Positions 8,487 through 18,970 are shown, numbered from the stretch's first letter. The stretch is 64,000 bases of DNA from Virgibacillus sp. 7505 (GCF_002272135.1 NZ_NPBF01000033.1:124001-188000); one strand, 5' to 3'. Numbers and translations: made by a program. Notes: generated by a model from the sequence alone, not told the origin.

Positions 8487-8792
8487 ATGGAAACGATGGA
8501 AGAAATATCATTTCAAATCATTCTTTATGCAGGAAACGGTAAAGCAAATGCAATGGAAGCGATACAGGAAGCAAAGCAAGGAAACTTTGAACGTGCAGAT
8601 GAATTGATCAAAGAAGCTGGTGAAGAATTAAGTAAAGCTCACAGTGTTCAAACAAAGCTGTTACAAGAAGAAGCAAACGGTAATGGGAACATTATTAGTG
8701 TATTGCTGATTCATTCCCAAGACCATCTAATGACAGCAATGACCGTTCGGGACCTGGCAGTAGAATTTATAGAACTTTATCGTTTTAAATAG
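8487..8792 (+). CDS. licA: PTS lactose/cellobiose-family EIIA
   Basis: 101 residues, all-helical trimeric EIIA of the lactose/cellobiose class. The phospho-His is about residue 80 in LIHSQDHLMTAM. It accepts phosphate from HPr (ptsH at 22689) and passes it to EIIB. Good GGAGG before the ATG. Its place between the kinase and the second glucosidase shows that the whole set is one operon. Confidence 0.93.
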   Translation: METMEEISFQIILYAGNGKANAMEAIQEAKQGNFERADELIKEAGEELSKAHSVQTKLLQEEANGNGNIISVLLIHSQDHLMTAMTVRDLAVEFIELYRFK

Positions 8793-8816
8793 CAGCCAAT
8801 AGATGGAGGTTTATAA

Positions 8817-10205
8817 ATGCAATTATCCTATACATTCCCCGAGGGCTTTTGGTGGGGCAGCGCTACTTCTTCTACACAAATTGAAGGTGCTGCAAATAAA
8901 GATGGAAAAGGTAAAAACATCTGGGATCATTGGTATGAATTAGAATCAAACCGTTTTTTTAATAACGTCGGTCCTGAATCTACATCTGATTTTTACCATC
9001 GCTATAAAGAAGACATCCGTTTGATGAAGCAAATTGGCCATAATTCATTCCGAATGTCCATCTCGTGGTCACGTCTGATTCCAGCAGGTCGCGGAGAAGT
9101 TAACCAAAGAGCCGTTAGCTTTTACAACTCTGTAATTGATAACTTGATTGATAATGGTATAGAGCCATTTGTTAATCTCTATCATTTCGATATGCCGCTT
9201 GATTTGCAAAATGAAGGCGGCTGGGAAAGCCGAGAAGTTGTTGAAGCATACAAAGACTATGCGAAAATATGCTTTGATTTATTCGGTGATCGAGTTAAAA
9301 AATGGTTCACTTTCAACGAACCTATTGTTCCGGTTGAAGCAGGTTATCTCTATAATATGCATTATCCAAATGTAGTTGATTTCAAACGAGCAGCACAAGT
9401 AGCCTATAATACAATTATAGCAAGCGCAAAAGCAGTCGAAGTTTATCGTTCCCTTCCATTTGAGAAAGGAAAAATAGGTATTATACTTAATTTAACACCT
9501 TCCTATCCTAGAAGCAGCCACCCTACAGATTTAAAAGCCGCAGGTATTGCAGATTTATTCTTTAATCGCTGCTTCCTGGATCCGGCAGTACTTGGAAAAT
9601 ATCCTCCAGAATTAATTGAGATTATCAAAGAATATAGTGAGCTTCCGACTATACTTGATGGAGATTTAGATTTAATAAGAAATAATACCGTGGATATTCT
9701 TGGCGTGAATTATTATCAACCTCGCCGTGTAAAAGCAAAAGAATATACTGTTAATCCAGAAAGCCCACTTATGCCAGAATGGTTTTTTGATAGATACGAA
9801 ATGCCTGGCAGAAAAATGAATAAATACCGCGGTTGGGAAATTTATGAAAAAGGCATATTCGATATATTGATTAACTTAAAAGAAAACTATGGAAACATAG
9901 AATCCTTTATCTCCGAAAATGGCATGGGTGTCGAAGACGAAGAAAGATTTATACAAAATAAGCAAATTCAAGATGATTATCGAATTGATTTTATTCGTGA
10001 ACATTTAAAATGGCTGCATAAATCTATTGAAGAAGGCTGTAATGTGAAGGGTTATCACCTATGGACTTTCATGGACAATTGGTCTTGGATGAATGCTTAC
10101 AAAAACCGTTATGGATTCATTTCCGTAGATATTGAAACAAAGGAACGCACTTTAAAGAAAAGTGCTCAATGGTTTACCGAAGTTTCACGCAATAATGGAT
10201 TTTAG
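8817..10205 (+). CDS. 6-phospho-beta-glucosidase, GH1 (second copy)
   Basis: 462 residues, GH1. Acid/base about Glu168 in FTFNEPIVP, nucleophile about Glu367 in ISENGMGV, phosphate-site pattern TLKKSAQWF near the C terminus. GGAGG precedes the ATG. It shares blocks with the 6089 copy (YRGWEIY, NGMGVE, IQDDYRI) but not its whole length, so the pair is an old duplication or two separate recruits rather than a fresh repeat. Last gene of the PTS operon. Confidence 0.93.
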   Translation: MQLSYTFPEGFWWGSATSSTQIEGAANKDGKGKNIWDHWYELESNRFFNNVGPESTSDFYHRYKEDIRLMKQIGHNSFRMSISWSRLIPAGRGEVNQRAVSFYNSVIDNLIDNGIEPFVNLYHFDMPLDLQNEGGWESREVVEAYKDYAKICFDLFGDRVKKWFTFNEPIVPVEAGYLYNMHYPNVVDFKRAAQVAYNTIIASAKAVEVYRSLPFEKGKIGIILNLTPSYPRSSHPTDLKAAGIADLFFNRCFLDPAVLGKYPPELIEIIKEYSELPTILDGDLDLIRNNTVDILGVNYYQPRRVKAKEYTVNPESPLMPEWFFDRYEMPGRKMNKYRGWEIYEKGIFDILINLKENYGNIESFISENGMGVEDEERFIQNKQIQDDYRIDFIREHLKWLHKSIEEGCNVKGYHLWTFMDNWSWMNAYKNRYGFISVDIETKERTLKKSAQWFTEVSRNNGF

Positions 10206-10245
10206 CCAAGAAAGCAGAATATCATAAGCGATAATACTATCAAGC

Positions 10246-10276
10246 GGTTCTGGTTCAGTTTGAGCCAGAACCTTTC
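10246..10276 (+). terminator. Hairpin at the end of the beta-glucoside operon
   Basis: GGTTCTGGTTCA pairs with TGAGCCAGAACC; the tail is only CTTTCC, so termination may be partial and the regulator gene could be read through. Confidence 0.55.
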
Positions 10277-10288
10277 CAGCACGAAAAT

Positions 10289-10302
10289 AGAAAGCGCTTT
10301 CT
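10289..10302 (+). promoter_or_regulatory. cre-like palindrome before the PRD regulator gene
   Basis: AGAAAGCGCTTTCT is a perfect 14-bp palindrome with the cre core AAAGCGCTTT; only the two outer bases differ from TGAAAGCGCTTTCA. It lies 28 bases before the regulator start, suggesting carbon-catabolite control of the activator as well as of the operon. Confidence 0.65.
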
Positions 10303-10329
10303 CATAAATGTAGGAGTGGTGATTACAAA

Positions 10330-12243
10330 ATGTTAACAAAAAGAGGCAAAATTATACTAAAGCAATTGATGTCTCTTGAAACACCGATAAGTGGAAAGTA
10401 TTTGGCCAATCATAATCAAGTAAGCATCCGCACCATAAGGGAAGATGTAAAAATATTGAACTCGTTAATAAATGACCACGGTGCAACCATCGCATCTATT
10501 ATGGGTAAAGGTTATCAGCTTCATATTATTCACGAGAAGCAATTTTATAAATATATCCGTTCTATAACTGGAGACCTAGAACTTCAATATACGCCAAGTC
10601 AGCCAGAAGACCGTGTATCCTTTATAATAAAGCATCTACTCATGAGCGAACATTATGTGAAACTTGACGAGATTGCGGATTTATTATTTGTTAGCAAATC
10701 CACTGTTCAAAATGATTTGAAAATCGTTAAGGAGTCTCTTTCAAAATATAATATCCAACTCACGTCCCGACCAAATCATGGCTTGAAATTATCAGGAAAC
10801 GAATTGAAAATGCGGTTTTGTATGTCTGAGTATTTATTCAACAGAAAAGCAGAAGGCAATCATTATTTACTGAGTGAGCAATTTATGTCTGAGGAAGAAC
10901 TCCATACAGTTAAGAAAATCCTTTTAGAAAAAATCAATATGCACCATATTCCTTTATCTGATATAGCCTTTCATAATCTGTTGATTCATATTTCAATTGC
11001 TATTAACAGAATTAACTTTAATAACTACGTTAAAATATTTAAGAACGATCTAGATGACATATTGGACAAACATGAGTATATTGTCGCCAAAGAAATCGTA
11101 AAAGACGTTGAGAATACGTTTGATGTTACTTTCCCAAAGGAGGAAATTGCCTATATTGCAATTCACTTGCTGGGAACGAAGATAGTTGCAGATTCACATG
11201 GAAATAAGGCAGTTAAAGGGCTTATAGAAGAAAGGATCGGTCAACTAGTAGACTATGCCCTTCAAAAAGTAGAACAAGAACTGAACCTGGGAATCAACGA
11301 AGATGATGAATTAAGAATGGCTTTAGCATTACATTTAAAACCCGCCATTAACCGATTTAAATATGGAATGAATATTAGAAATCCAATGTTGGACGATATA
11401 AAAAAGAATTACCTATTATCTTACGAAGCCGCTGTAATAGCAGGTAAAGCCATTGAGGCAGCCATAGAATCTAAAATAGACGAGAATGAGTTGGGATATA
11501 TTGCCTTACATATAGGAGCTGCCATAGAAAAAAACAAGTTGAAAAAGGGTCCGAGTCGGTGTTTAGTTGTTTGTGCTTCCGGGTTAGGGACAGCAAAACT
11601 TATATTTTATAAACTCAATAACTACTTTGGCCAATCTCTTGATGTTGTTGGTACAACGGAATACTACAAGCTTAATCAATATGACTTAACTGATATTGAT
11701 TTTATTATCAGTTCTATTCCTATTCAGCAAAAATTGGCTGTCCCGGTAATCGAGGTTAACGCAGTATTAGGAGAGGAAGACCTGCAAAAGATAAAGAGAC
11801 ACTTCCTCACAAAAAAGGAAAAACATCAAATCTACTTTCCTGAGAATCTTGTATTTTTAAGAGAAAAGTTCACATCTAAAGAAGAAGTTCTTGCATTTCT
11901 AAACAGTAAATTAGTGAAAGATGGGTTAGTTGATGATACATTTCTCGAAGCAGTTTATGAAAGAGAAAAGATCGCTCCTACTGCATATGAAAATCTAGTA
12001 GCTATACCTCATCCTATATCACCTCAATCCAATGAAACAATTTTAGCCGTATGTACATTGGAAAAAGCTATCATGTGGAATGATAAACCCATACAATTTA
12101 TAGGACTACTCTGTGTTAAAAAGAAAAGTATGGAGGACTTGCAGTCTCTATATGATATCCTATTAAAAATAATTGAAAACAGATCCATTGTGCAAAAACT
12201 GATCAAAGCAAAAACATATAGTGAATTCATTAAATTGTTGTAA
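10330..12243 (+). CDS. licR: BglG/LicR-type PRD transcription activator with EIIB- and EIIA-like domains
   Basis: 637 residues. In order: two N-terminal HTH regions (about 1-160; ISGKYLANHNQVSIRTIREDV and IADLLFVSKSTVQNDLKIV), PRD1 (about 190-290), PRD2 (about 300-400; conserved His in LALHLKPAI and ALHIGAAIE), an EIIB-gat-like domain with a Cys near 414 (VVCASGLGTAK), and a mannitol/fructose-type EIIA domain (about 500-637; AIPHPIS). HPr-dependent phosphorylation of the PRDs activates such regulators, while phosphorylation by the cognate EIIB/EIIA silences them when substrate is absent. The gene directly follows the PTS operon it presumably controls. AGGAG lies 13 bases before the ATG, rather far. 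Confidence 0.92.
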   Translation: MLTKRGKIILKQLMSLETPISGKYLANHNQVSIRTIREDVKILNSLINDHGATIASIMGKGYQLHIIHEKQFYKYIRSITGDLELQYTPSQPEDRVSFIIKHLLMSEHYVKLDEIADLLFVSKSTVQNDLKIVKESLSKYNIQLTSRPNHGLKLSGNELKMRFCMSEYLFNRKAEGNHYLLSEQFMSEEELHTVKKILLEKINMHHIPLSDIAFHNLLIHISIAINRINFNNYVKIFKNDLDDILDKHEYIVAKEIVKDVENTFDVTFPKEEIAYIAIHLLGTKIVADSHGNKAVKGLIEERIGQLVDYALQKVEQELNLGINEDDELRMALALHLKPAINRFKYGMNIRNPMLDDIKKNYLLSYEAAVIAGKAIEAAIESKIDENELGYIALHIGAAIEKNKLKKGPSRCLVVCASGLGTAKLIFYKLNNYFGQSLDVVGTTEYYKLNQYDLTDIDFIISSIPIQQKLAVPVIEVNAVLGEEDLQKIKRHFLTKKEKHQIYFPENLVFLREKFTSKEEVLAFLNSKLVKDGLVDDTFLEAVYEREKIAPTAYENLVAIPHPISPQSNETILAVCTLEKAIMWNDKPIQFIGLLCVKKKSMEDLQSLYDILLKIIENRSIVQKLIKAKTYSEFIKLL

Positions 12244-12276
12244 GGCAATGTTATTTTATCGCATTGCCTTACTTAT
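12240..12276 (+). terminator. Hairpin after licR
   Basis: GTAAGGCAATG pairs with CATTGCCTTAC around an 11-base loop. It overlaps the licR stop. The tail (TTATAAAC) is poor in T, so strength is doubtful. Confidence 0.45.
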
Positions 12277-12297
12277 AAACATATTCCACTCATATTT

Positions 12298-12444
12298 CTA
12301 TACAGGAACTAATGCAACGGATCCTGCAAAAAATCACCTCCCACCTTCTCCTATCCCAGCTGTATCCATATATATCACATCACAGCTAACTAATCCTCCT
12401 ATTAATCGAGCCAGATATCGATCGTAACACTTCTGCTGTTGCAT
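12298..12444 (-). pseudogene. Possible relic of a small gene
   Basis: Minus-strand frame from ATG 12444: 36 codons starting MQQQKCYDRYLARLIGG, then LVSCDVIY and TAGIGEGG, stopped by a TGA at 12334-12336. The same frame runs on in a protein-like way (FFAGSVALVPV) to a TAG at 12298-12300. One nonsense change in a short gene would explain this. No ribosome binding site precedes the ATG; instead the map terminator does, on the opposite side. I do not recognise the family; the reading may be chance. Confidence 0.2.
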
Positions 12445-12482
12445 AAAAAAGAGCCTGGAACGTTTAAATGTTCCAGGCTCTT
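12445..12482 (-). terminator. map terminator
   Basis: Minus strand: AAGAGCCTGGAAC, 8-base loop, GTTCCAGGCTCTT and a six-base T run. It lies 40 bases after the map stop. Confidence 0.88.
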
Positions 12483-12522
12483 CTACAATACAACTTCGGA
12501 TTAACTAATGCTTTTGAAAGCA

Positions 12523-13317
<795 letters not shown>

Positions 13318-13372
13318 TTATCATTGTATTCTATACCGAAACGAAAATGATGAATTAAACTTAAATAGAAAC

Positions 13373-13416
13373 AAAAAGGCTTCGAAACACTGTAATCAGC
13401 ATTTCAAAGCCTTTTT
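13373..13416 (-). terminator. ssrA terminator
   Basis: AAAAAGGCTTTGAAA pairs with TTTCGAAGCCTTTTT on the minus strand (one G-U pair), 14-base loop, T run. It starts 20 bases after the tmRNA 3' end. Confidence 0.85.
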
Positions 13417-13435
13417 TCCATCCAATATGTAAGGA

Positions 13436-13798
13436 TGGAGACGGTGGGAGTCGAACCCACGTCCAAAGATAACGGCACTCAGGCATCTACGTGTGTAGTC
13501 GTTATATTATAGTTCGCACACGCTTCGACCTAACGACAGGCTTTCAGCGAGGCTAGCTTGATTGTCTTCTTCCGATTATCCGCAAGCCGAGAATAATGGC
13601 GTAGCCCACTTAAGTTTGAGACCCTCAAATCTGCCACATGGGCGATAGCAGCAAGGATCCTCCAGTGCTACTTACGCAGCTGCTAGAGAGTAGTTGTTGT
13701 TAGTTTTGCCAGTTATATTTAGGCGTAACGTTTTACGAGCCGTAACCTCGACACGCAGCCTGAGCTCGAACTATCCCTGTCGAATCCGTAACGTCCCC
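13436..13798 (-). ncRNA. ssrA: tmRNA (ssrA)
   Basis: Transfer-messenger RNA that rescues stalled ribosomes together with SmpB. Minus strand: 5' GGGGACGTTACGGATTCGAC, the universal tmRNA start, and 3' GGGTTCGACTCCCACCGTCTCCA, the T arm and acceptor. GGGGACG and CGTCTCC form the acceptor stem with one G-U pair. The tag frame reads GKTNNNYSLAAA then TAA; with the tRNA-borne Ala the tag is AGKTNNNYSLAAA. CCA is not encoded after the discriminator A (the gene reads ATCC), so it must be added post-transcriptionally. smpB lies 95 bases upstream on the same strand. Confidence 0.96.
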
Positions 13799-13892
13799 AT
13801 GATAATGGGAGCTACAGGAAGTAACCCGTTCAATCAGGATAATCAAATCCCAGACAACTTCCATTATATCATCTTTATTAGAAAATGCAAGT

Positions 13893-14357
13893 TTAGTAAT
13901 CGCGGTCGCGCACAGCACGATCTACGTCACGTTTCATCTGCTTTTGCTTGAGGTCTTCACGCTTATCGTATTTCTTCTTCCCTTTACCGACACCGATCAA
14001 TATCTTCGCAAAGCCATCCTTTATATACAGCTTTATCGGCACCAGGGAATACCCTTGCTGCTGTGTCTGACCGATCAGTTTATCTATCTGTTTGCGATGC
14101 AATAGCAGCTTTCTAGTCCTTGTCGGATCATGATTGAATCGGTTTCCCTGCTCATAAGGGGAAATGTGCATATTGATGATACGGACTTCGCCGCGGTCAA
14201 TCCTAGCAAAACTATCCTTTAAATTCACCCGCCCTGCACGGATCGACTTGATCTCGGTACCTTGCAAGACGATACCAGCCTCGATCGTCTCTTCGATCGC
14301 ATAATCGAAATTAGCTTTTTTATTCTGTGCGAGTACTTTACCTTGTCCCTTAGCCAT
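13893..14357 (-). CDS. smpB: SsrA-binding protein SmpB
   Basis: 154 residues, an OB-fold protein that delivers tmRNA to stalled ribosomes. Conserved blocks: [53 protein letters not shown] and the basic C-terminal tail with [12 protein letters not shown] that enters the empty mRNA channel. GGAGGAAG precedes the ATG. In B. subtilis smpB follows rnr closely; here a plus-strand acetyltransferase gene separates them, so smpB-ssrA must start from a promoter in the 120-base gap 14358-14474. Confidence 0.97.
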   Translation of the reverse strand: MAKGQGKVLAQNKKANFDYAIEETIEAGIVLQGTEIKSIRAGRVNLKDSFARIDRGEVRIINMHISPYEQGNRFNHDPTRTRKLLLHRKQIDKLIGQTQQQGYSLVPIKLYIKDGFAKILIGVGKGKKKYDKREDLKQKQMKRDVDRAVRDRDY

Positions 14358-14474
14358 AGACTTCTTCCTCCTAACTACGAGCTTTATTTTATCAGAAACT
14401 GTATGATAATCCTAACGATTCAAATACTGAAACGGGTATACACAAGTGATCCCGATTGATTGGAGTGTACATAC

Positions 14475-15335
14475 ATGACAACCATTAGACAATTGACAAT
14501 AAATGATTACCGGGCAGTGCTCAACATGCAGACCGGTATTGAGGACGACTATGTACTCCGGATCTTCCCTCAGCTGATCGAGAATCCAGCCCAAACCTTA
14601 TTCGGCTTGGAAACAGAAGAAGGTATTGCTGCATTGGCGGGAGTGTATCGTTTACCGAACGGAAATGGAATTCTCGGCCGATTGCGGAGTGATATTCGTT
14701 TTCATTCCAGAGGAAATGCTACTGCTTTGCTGCAGCATATTATTGCCTTTTGCGAAAATGATCCAACGATGAATTGGGTCGGTGCGATCACCCGCAAGTC
14801 CAATCTTCCTGCTCAGAGGGTACTGGATAAGCTCCATATACATGCTGAGAGCTCCTTTATCAGTCTGCTGATGGAAGCGCCTGAGAAGTTTGTCAGCCCA
14901 TCTGCTGCACCATGGGAATTGATTGAAGGAACAGAGAATAAGCGAGCCGCCATCGAACAAGCTGCTGTTGATACAAAAGCCGCTTTCTATCCATTTGAGG
15001 CATATTTCCCGATTCCTTATGCTTCCGCTATATTAGAGGATGCATATATAGAAAAGCTGGCTGTATTCCGTGATCCTGATTCCAGCCGCGTCATGGCAAT
15101 TCAAGAAGACCATAAAGGCATGGATATAGCTCAGATCCAATATCTCTGGCCAGATGTGTTTCAGCAAGACGGCTTATGGGCTGCTGTGTTCAACTATCTC
15201 AAACAATCGGACAAGCCGCTGGTACCGCAGCTGGATGTGTCATCCGAAAATGCCTCCAGCATACCGGCAGCCTTTAGTGGCAGCTTTATGGAAGATGATG
15301 ATCCTTGGCTCATTTACGGAAGATATATCAGATAA
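14475..15335 (+). CDS. GNAT-family N-acetyltransferase
   Basis: 286 residues. The N-terminal part carries GNAT features: MTTIRQLTINDYRAVLNMQ, then GILGRLRSDIRFHSRGNATALLQHIIAFCEN, where RFHSRGNATALL is a variant of the acetyl-CoA loop R/QxxGxG/A, and NWVGAITRKSNLPAQRVLDKL, the usual place where a residue after a conserved Asn returns to the cofactor. The second half (about 160-286) is a further domain I cannot name. A TTG five codons upstream is open, but GGAG sits 9 bases before the ATG. It is inserted, on the opposite strand, in the normally contiguous secG-est-rnr-smpB-ssrA set. Substrate unknown. Confidence 0.8.
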   Translation: MTTIRQLTINDYRAVLNMQTGIEDDYVLRIFPQLIENPAQTLFGLETEEGIAALAGVYRLPNGNGILGRLRSDIRFHSRGNATALLQHIIAFCENDPTMNWVGAITRKSNLPAQRVLDKLHIHAESSFISLLMEAPEKFVSPSAAPWELIEGTENKRAAIEQAAVDTKAAFYPFEAYFPIPYASAILEDAYIEKLAVFRDPDSSRVMAIQEDHKGMDIAQIQYLWPDVFQQDGLWAAVFNYLKQSDKPLVPQLDVSSENASSIPAAFSGSFMEDDDPWLIYGRYIR

Positions 15336-15370
15336 CAAACGCCCCGACTATGAAAGTCGGGGCGTTTGTT
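15334..15370. terminator. Bidirectional terminator between the acetyltransferase and rnr
   Basis: A perfect 16-bp stem, AACAAACGCCCCGACT with its complement, 5-base loop. It overlaps the acetyltransferase stop and ends two bases from the rnr stop; it serves both converging genes. Confidence 0.85.
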
Positions 15371-15372
15371 GT

Positions 15373-17661
15373 TTATGGTCTTTTCCTTGTATTGCGTTTT
15401 TTGCTCTTCTTCCCTCTTGCCGGCGGTTTCCGCTTTCCTTTGTTCTTCGGCGGGCGATGATCACCCGGCTTGTTTTTCTTTTCGGCTTTGATAATAGTTG
15501 GACGGTCTCGATTCTCACGCGGCTTGCGCGGCTTCATGCCTACTACTTCAAAGTCGATGACACGCTCTTCAATATTCACCTTCACAACACGAACAGTGAT
15601 TTCATCACCGATGCGGAATTGGTTACCAGTACGTTCTCCTACCATCGCATAACGCTTATCATCGAAGTGATAGAAATCATCTGTCAGGTAACTGACATGA
15701 ACAAGACCTTCAATCGTGTTCGGCAGCTCGACAAACAATCCGAAGCCTGTTACGGAACTGATGACGCCATCGAATTCCTCACCGATCTTATCCTGCATAT
15801 ATTCAGCTTTTTTCAGATCATCCGTTTCCCGCTCTGCATCGACAGCAGCACGTTCGCGTTCTGACGACTGTCTCGCGATTTCAGGCATCCGTTCTTTCCA
15901 ATGATCCTGTGTCTTTTTATCCAGCTGATTGTTGACAATATACGTGCGGATAAGTCGATGCACGATTAAATCGGGATAACGGCGGATTGGCGAAGTGAAA
16001 TGCGTATAGAATTTCGTAGCCAAACCAAAGTGACCCAACCCTTGCGGATCATATTTCGCCTGCTGCATGGAACGCAGCATAAGTCGGTTGATGATCATTT
16101 CTTCCTGTGTTCCTCTTACCCGTTCCACGATCTTTTGCAGGGTCTGCGGATGAATATCCGAAGATGACCCTCTGACTGTATAGCCCAGGCTCGTAATGAA
16201 CTCGAAGAAGTTCTGCAGTTTATCTGGGTCCGGATCAGTATGGATTCTATGAATGGCCGGTACATCCATCCAATGGAAATGTTCCGCTACAGTTTCATTG
16301 GCAGCCAGCATGAATTCCTCAATCAGCTTCTCTGCTACAGAGCGCTCCCGAAGGATAACATCAATGGCCTTTCCTTCCTCATCGACAGCAACCCGCGCTT
16401 CTGGAAAATCGAAGTCGATTGCTCCCCTGTCCATACGCTTCTTACGAAGGATAGCCGCTAGGTCCTCCATTTGCTGGAACATCGGGACAAGATCCGAATA
16501 TCGTTCTTTCAGCTCTTGATCATCCTCCAGCAAAATTCGGTTCACTTCACCATAGGTCATCCTTTCATTCGTCTTGATGACACTTTGGTAAATCTCATGT
16601 TCCACCACTTCTCCCTGCGGTGTGATTTGCATATCACATGTCAAGGTTAGGCGGTCTACTTGTGGATTCAAGGAACAGATACCATTGGAAAGACGGTGAG
16701 GGATCATCGGTATGACACGGTCTACTAGATAAACACTAGTTGCTCGTTCCAAAGCTTCTTCATCAATAGGAGAGCCCTCTTCCACATAATAAGAGACGTC
16801 CGCAATGGAAACAACAAGACGATAGTTCCCATTCTCAAGACGGCTGACAGAAACTGCATCATCCAAATCCTTTGCATCTGCTCCATCGATTGTAACAGTC
16901 ATCATATCTCTGATGTCCCGACGGTTCTCTATCTCGGCAGGATCGATCGTATCTGGTGTATTTGCTGCCTGTTCCAGTACTTCTGGCGGAAACTCAGTAG
17001 AAATACCATGCTTATAAATGATGGACAGTATATCAATGCCAGGATCATTCTTATGACCAAGTATTCGGATGACTTCGCCTTCGGCACTCATGCGTCCTTC
17101 TGGGTACTTTGTGATCCTAGCAATTACTTTGTGGCCGTCAGTCGCTCCGCCTGATGCACCGCGCGGTATGAAAATATCATTCGGGATACGTTTATCATCG
17201 GCAATAAGGAAGCCAAAACGGCCATTATCTTCATACGTACCGACTACCTCCTGTATTGCTCGCTCCAGTATCCGAACAACTTGTCCTTCTTGACGCTGTC
17301 CGCCTTCAGCCTGATTCTCGATGCGTACCAGCACTGTATCATTATTCATGGCAGACTGCAGATCGGAGTAGTGGATATAAACATCAGCCACTCCCTCTTC
17401 CTCTGGTATGAGGAAAGCAAAGCCTTTCGCATGCATCTGGATCTTGCCTCGTACGAGGTTCAATTTCTCAGGCAGTCCGAAGCGGTTGCTTCTTGTCCGC
17501 ACTAGCTGTCCTTCTGCTTCTAGTTCATTCAGCCCTTTGACGAGGACAGTGAATTCACTTGTATCATCGAGCGCCAATTGCTCCTCGATTTCTTCAACGG
17601 TTAATGGTTTAGCCGCATTTTCTTTGAAATAAGCCAATATTTTCTGTTTGATTTCTTCCAT
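15373..17661 (-). CDS. rnr: Ribonuclease R
   Basis: A 762-residue 3'-5' exoribonuclease that degrades structured RNA and takes part in tmRNA-linked mRNA decay. Order: N-terminal winged helix (1-60), two cold-shock domains (about 65-215), RNB catalytic domain (about 240-570) with [16 protein letters not shown], whose Asp residues bind Mg, and [11 protein letters not shown], then S1 (about 625-705; [20 protein letters not shown]), and a Lys/Arg-rich tail typical of Bacillus RNase R. AAGGTGA precedes the ATG. Second gene of secG-est-rnr. Confidence 0.97.
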   Translation of the reverse strand: MEEIKQKILAYFKENAAKPLTVEEIEEQLALDDTSEFTVLVKGLNELEAEGQLVRTRSNRFGLPEKLNLVRGKIQMHAKGFAFLIPEEEGVADVYIHYSDLQSAMNNDTVLVRIENQAEGGQRQEGQVVRILERAIQEVVGTYEDNGRFGFLIADDKRIPNDIFIPRGASGGATDGHKVIARITKYPEGRMSAEGEVIRILGHKNDPGIDILSIIYKHGISTEFPPEVLEQAANTPDTIDPAEIENRRDIRDMMTVTIDGADAKDLDDAVSVSRLENGNYRLVVSIADVSYYVEEGSPIDEEALERATSVYLVDRVIPMIPHRLSNGICSLNPQVDRLTLTCDMQITPQGEVVEHEIYQSVIKTNERMTYGEVNRILLEDDQELKERYSDLVPMFQQMEDLAAILRKKRMDRGAIDFDFPEARVAVDEEGKAIDVILRERSVAEKLIEEFMLAANETVAEHFHWMDVPAIHRIHTDPDPDKLQNFFEFITSLGYTVRGSSSDIHPQTLQKIVERVRGTQEEMIINRLMLRSMQQAKYDPQGLGHFGLATKFYTHFTSPIRRYPDLIVHRLIRTYIVNNQLDKKTQDHWKERMPEIARQSSERERAAVDAERETDDLKKAEYMQDKIGEEFDGVISSVTGFGLFVELPNTIEGLVHVSYLTDDFYHFDDKRYAMVGERTGNQFRIGDEITVRVVKVNIEERVIDFEVVGMKPRKPRENRDRPTIIKAEKKNKPGDHRPPKNKGKRKPPARGKKSKKRNTRKRP

Positions 17662-17705
17662 TATTGCTTCACCTTCTTTTCGGCTCTTTTTTCATCTAGT
17701 ATGAA

Positions 17706-18461
17706 CTATTCCCAATCAAGCGATTCGAGAAACTGATACACATCTTCATGCAGCTGTTCCTTTTCTTTCCCCATCGTAATGACGTGAGAAGAGTTTTCGT
17801 ACCACTTGATTTCCTTCAAATCTGACTCTGCGTGCTCATAAATGAAATTCGCACTGTCTGTATTGATCATTTGGTCTTCTGTTGCTTGCACAACGAAGAG
17901 TGGTGCATAGATTTCATCTACATGCTTGCTCACATCGGTGATAAAAGCACCAAGGCGCTGAAACATGTCTGATGTTTCTGGTGCTTCCATCAATTCAGCT
18001 AATTCCTGCTCTATTTCCTGATTATCTTTACCTTGCAGCTGTTTATGTTGTCTTGCATATAACTTGAATCCTTTGTTCAACTGGGTTTCGTTATCAAAGA
18101 ACATTGGTGAACACATCGTTACAACGCCTTTTACCGGATAGGAATAAGCGAGTTTTAAACTAAGCACCCCGCCCAGGGATAAGCCGGCAACTGCGATTTT
18201 TTCATAGCCTTTATCCTTCAAATGCTGATAAGCAGCTTGGACATCCTCCCACCATTCATCCGAATTGGAGGAAACGATATCATCAGGTGTTTTTCCATGC
18301 CCGCGATAAATCGGAGCGTGCGCTGTGTACCCTTTACCAGCTAGAAACCGGCCCATCATCCGTACATCAGCTGAATGACCAGTAAAGCCGTGCAGCAGCA
18401 GAACAGCGCGATCTCCCTCTCCCTCAAATGTGAACGGCTCTGGCTGTTTCATTGTGACCAT
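17706..18461 (-). CDS. est: Carboxylesterase (Est30/YvaK family)
   Basis: 251 residues, alpha/beta hydrolase. HGFTGHSAD supplies the oxyanion region, GLSLGG holds the nucleophile Ser (about 95), VQATEDQMIN the Asp and SSHVITM the His. It hydrolyses short acyl esters in the cytoplasm; the physiological substrate is not known in any Bacillus, yet its position between secG and rnr is conserved. AGGGGAG lies 6 bases before the ATG. A lipase of the same superfamily is encoded at 31050 but belongs to another subfamily. Confidence 0.93.
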   Translation of the reverse strand: MVTMKQPEPFTFEGEGDRAVLLLHGFTGHSADVRMMGRFLAGKGYTAHAPIYRGHGKTPDDIVSSNSDEWWEDVQAAYQHLKDKGYEKIAVAGLSLGGVLSLKLAYSYPVKGVVTMCSPMFFDNETQLNKGFKLYARQHKQLQGKDNQEIEQELAELMEAPETSDMFQRLGAFITDVSKHVDEIYAPLFVVQATEDQMINTDSANFIYEHAESDLKEIKWYENSSHVITMGKEKEQLHEDVYQFLESLDWE

Positions 18462-18581
18462 ATGTATCTCCCCTGTTATTTCTATATTATATAGTAGATT
18501 TCCGCACTAGTTTTCCCTTTATCGGGAATAAATAATCCCCCACCACAGAAGTTGTGACGAGGGATGAAATTGGCTATTCGA

Positions 18582-18815
18582 TTATTGCAGGACGTACGCC
18601 AAAAGGAACGTCAAAATGAAAAGGATTACTCCTGTTACAATTGTTCCACGATGGAGGAACAAGTCCAGTCCACGGGCTTTCTGTTTACCGAATAATTGCT
18701 CTGCTCCGCCAGATATCGCTCCTGACAAGCCTGCACTCTTACCAGATTGTAAAAGGACTAGCGCGATTAGCGCAATGGCATCGATTATCAATAGAACTAC
18801 TAAAGTTGTTTGCAT
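18582..18815 (-). CDS. secG: Preprotein translocase subunit SecG
   Basis: 77 residues, two membrane segments (about 2-22 and 54-76) around the conserved cytoplasmic loop [20 protein letters not shown] and [16 protein letters not shown]. It assists SecYE during protein export. The reading frame stays open 15 codons further upstream, but AGGAGGT stands 7 bases before the ATG at 18815 and family members begin at this point. First gene of secG-est-rnr; divergent from fruR. Confidence 0.95.
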   Translation of the reverse strand: MQTTLVVLLIIDAIALIALVLLQSGKSAGLSGAISGGAEQLFGKQKARGLDLFLHRGTIVTGVILFILTFLLAYVLQ

Positions 18816-18970
18816 CCCAGCACCTCCTATAACAGCAAATACCTGTGTCAACTGTAGCATATGTGTCAGATAATTGGCAAGATGTTCTTGTCCAATCGAC
18901 GATATGCGACAAAATTATGAACTATTTTTACGAAATATGAATTTTAATGAAGTTTTTTGAACTTTTTTGG

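Noticed and set aside
15154-15864. 236-codon frame overlapping the GNAT end and antisense to rnr
   Set aside because: A shadow of two well-supported genes; it crosses a bidirectional terminator.
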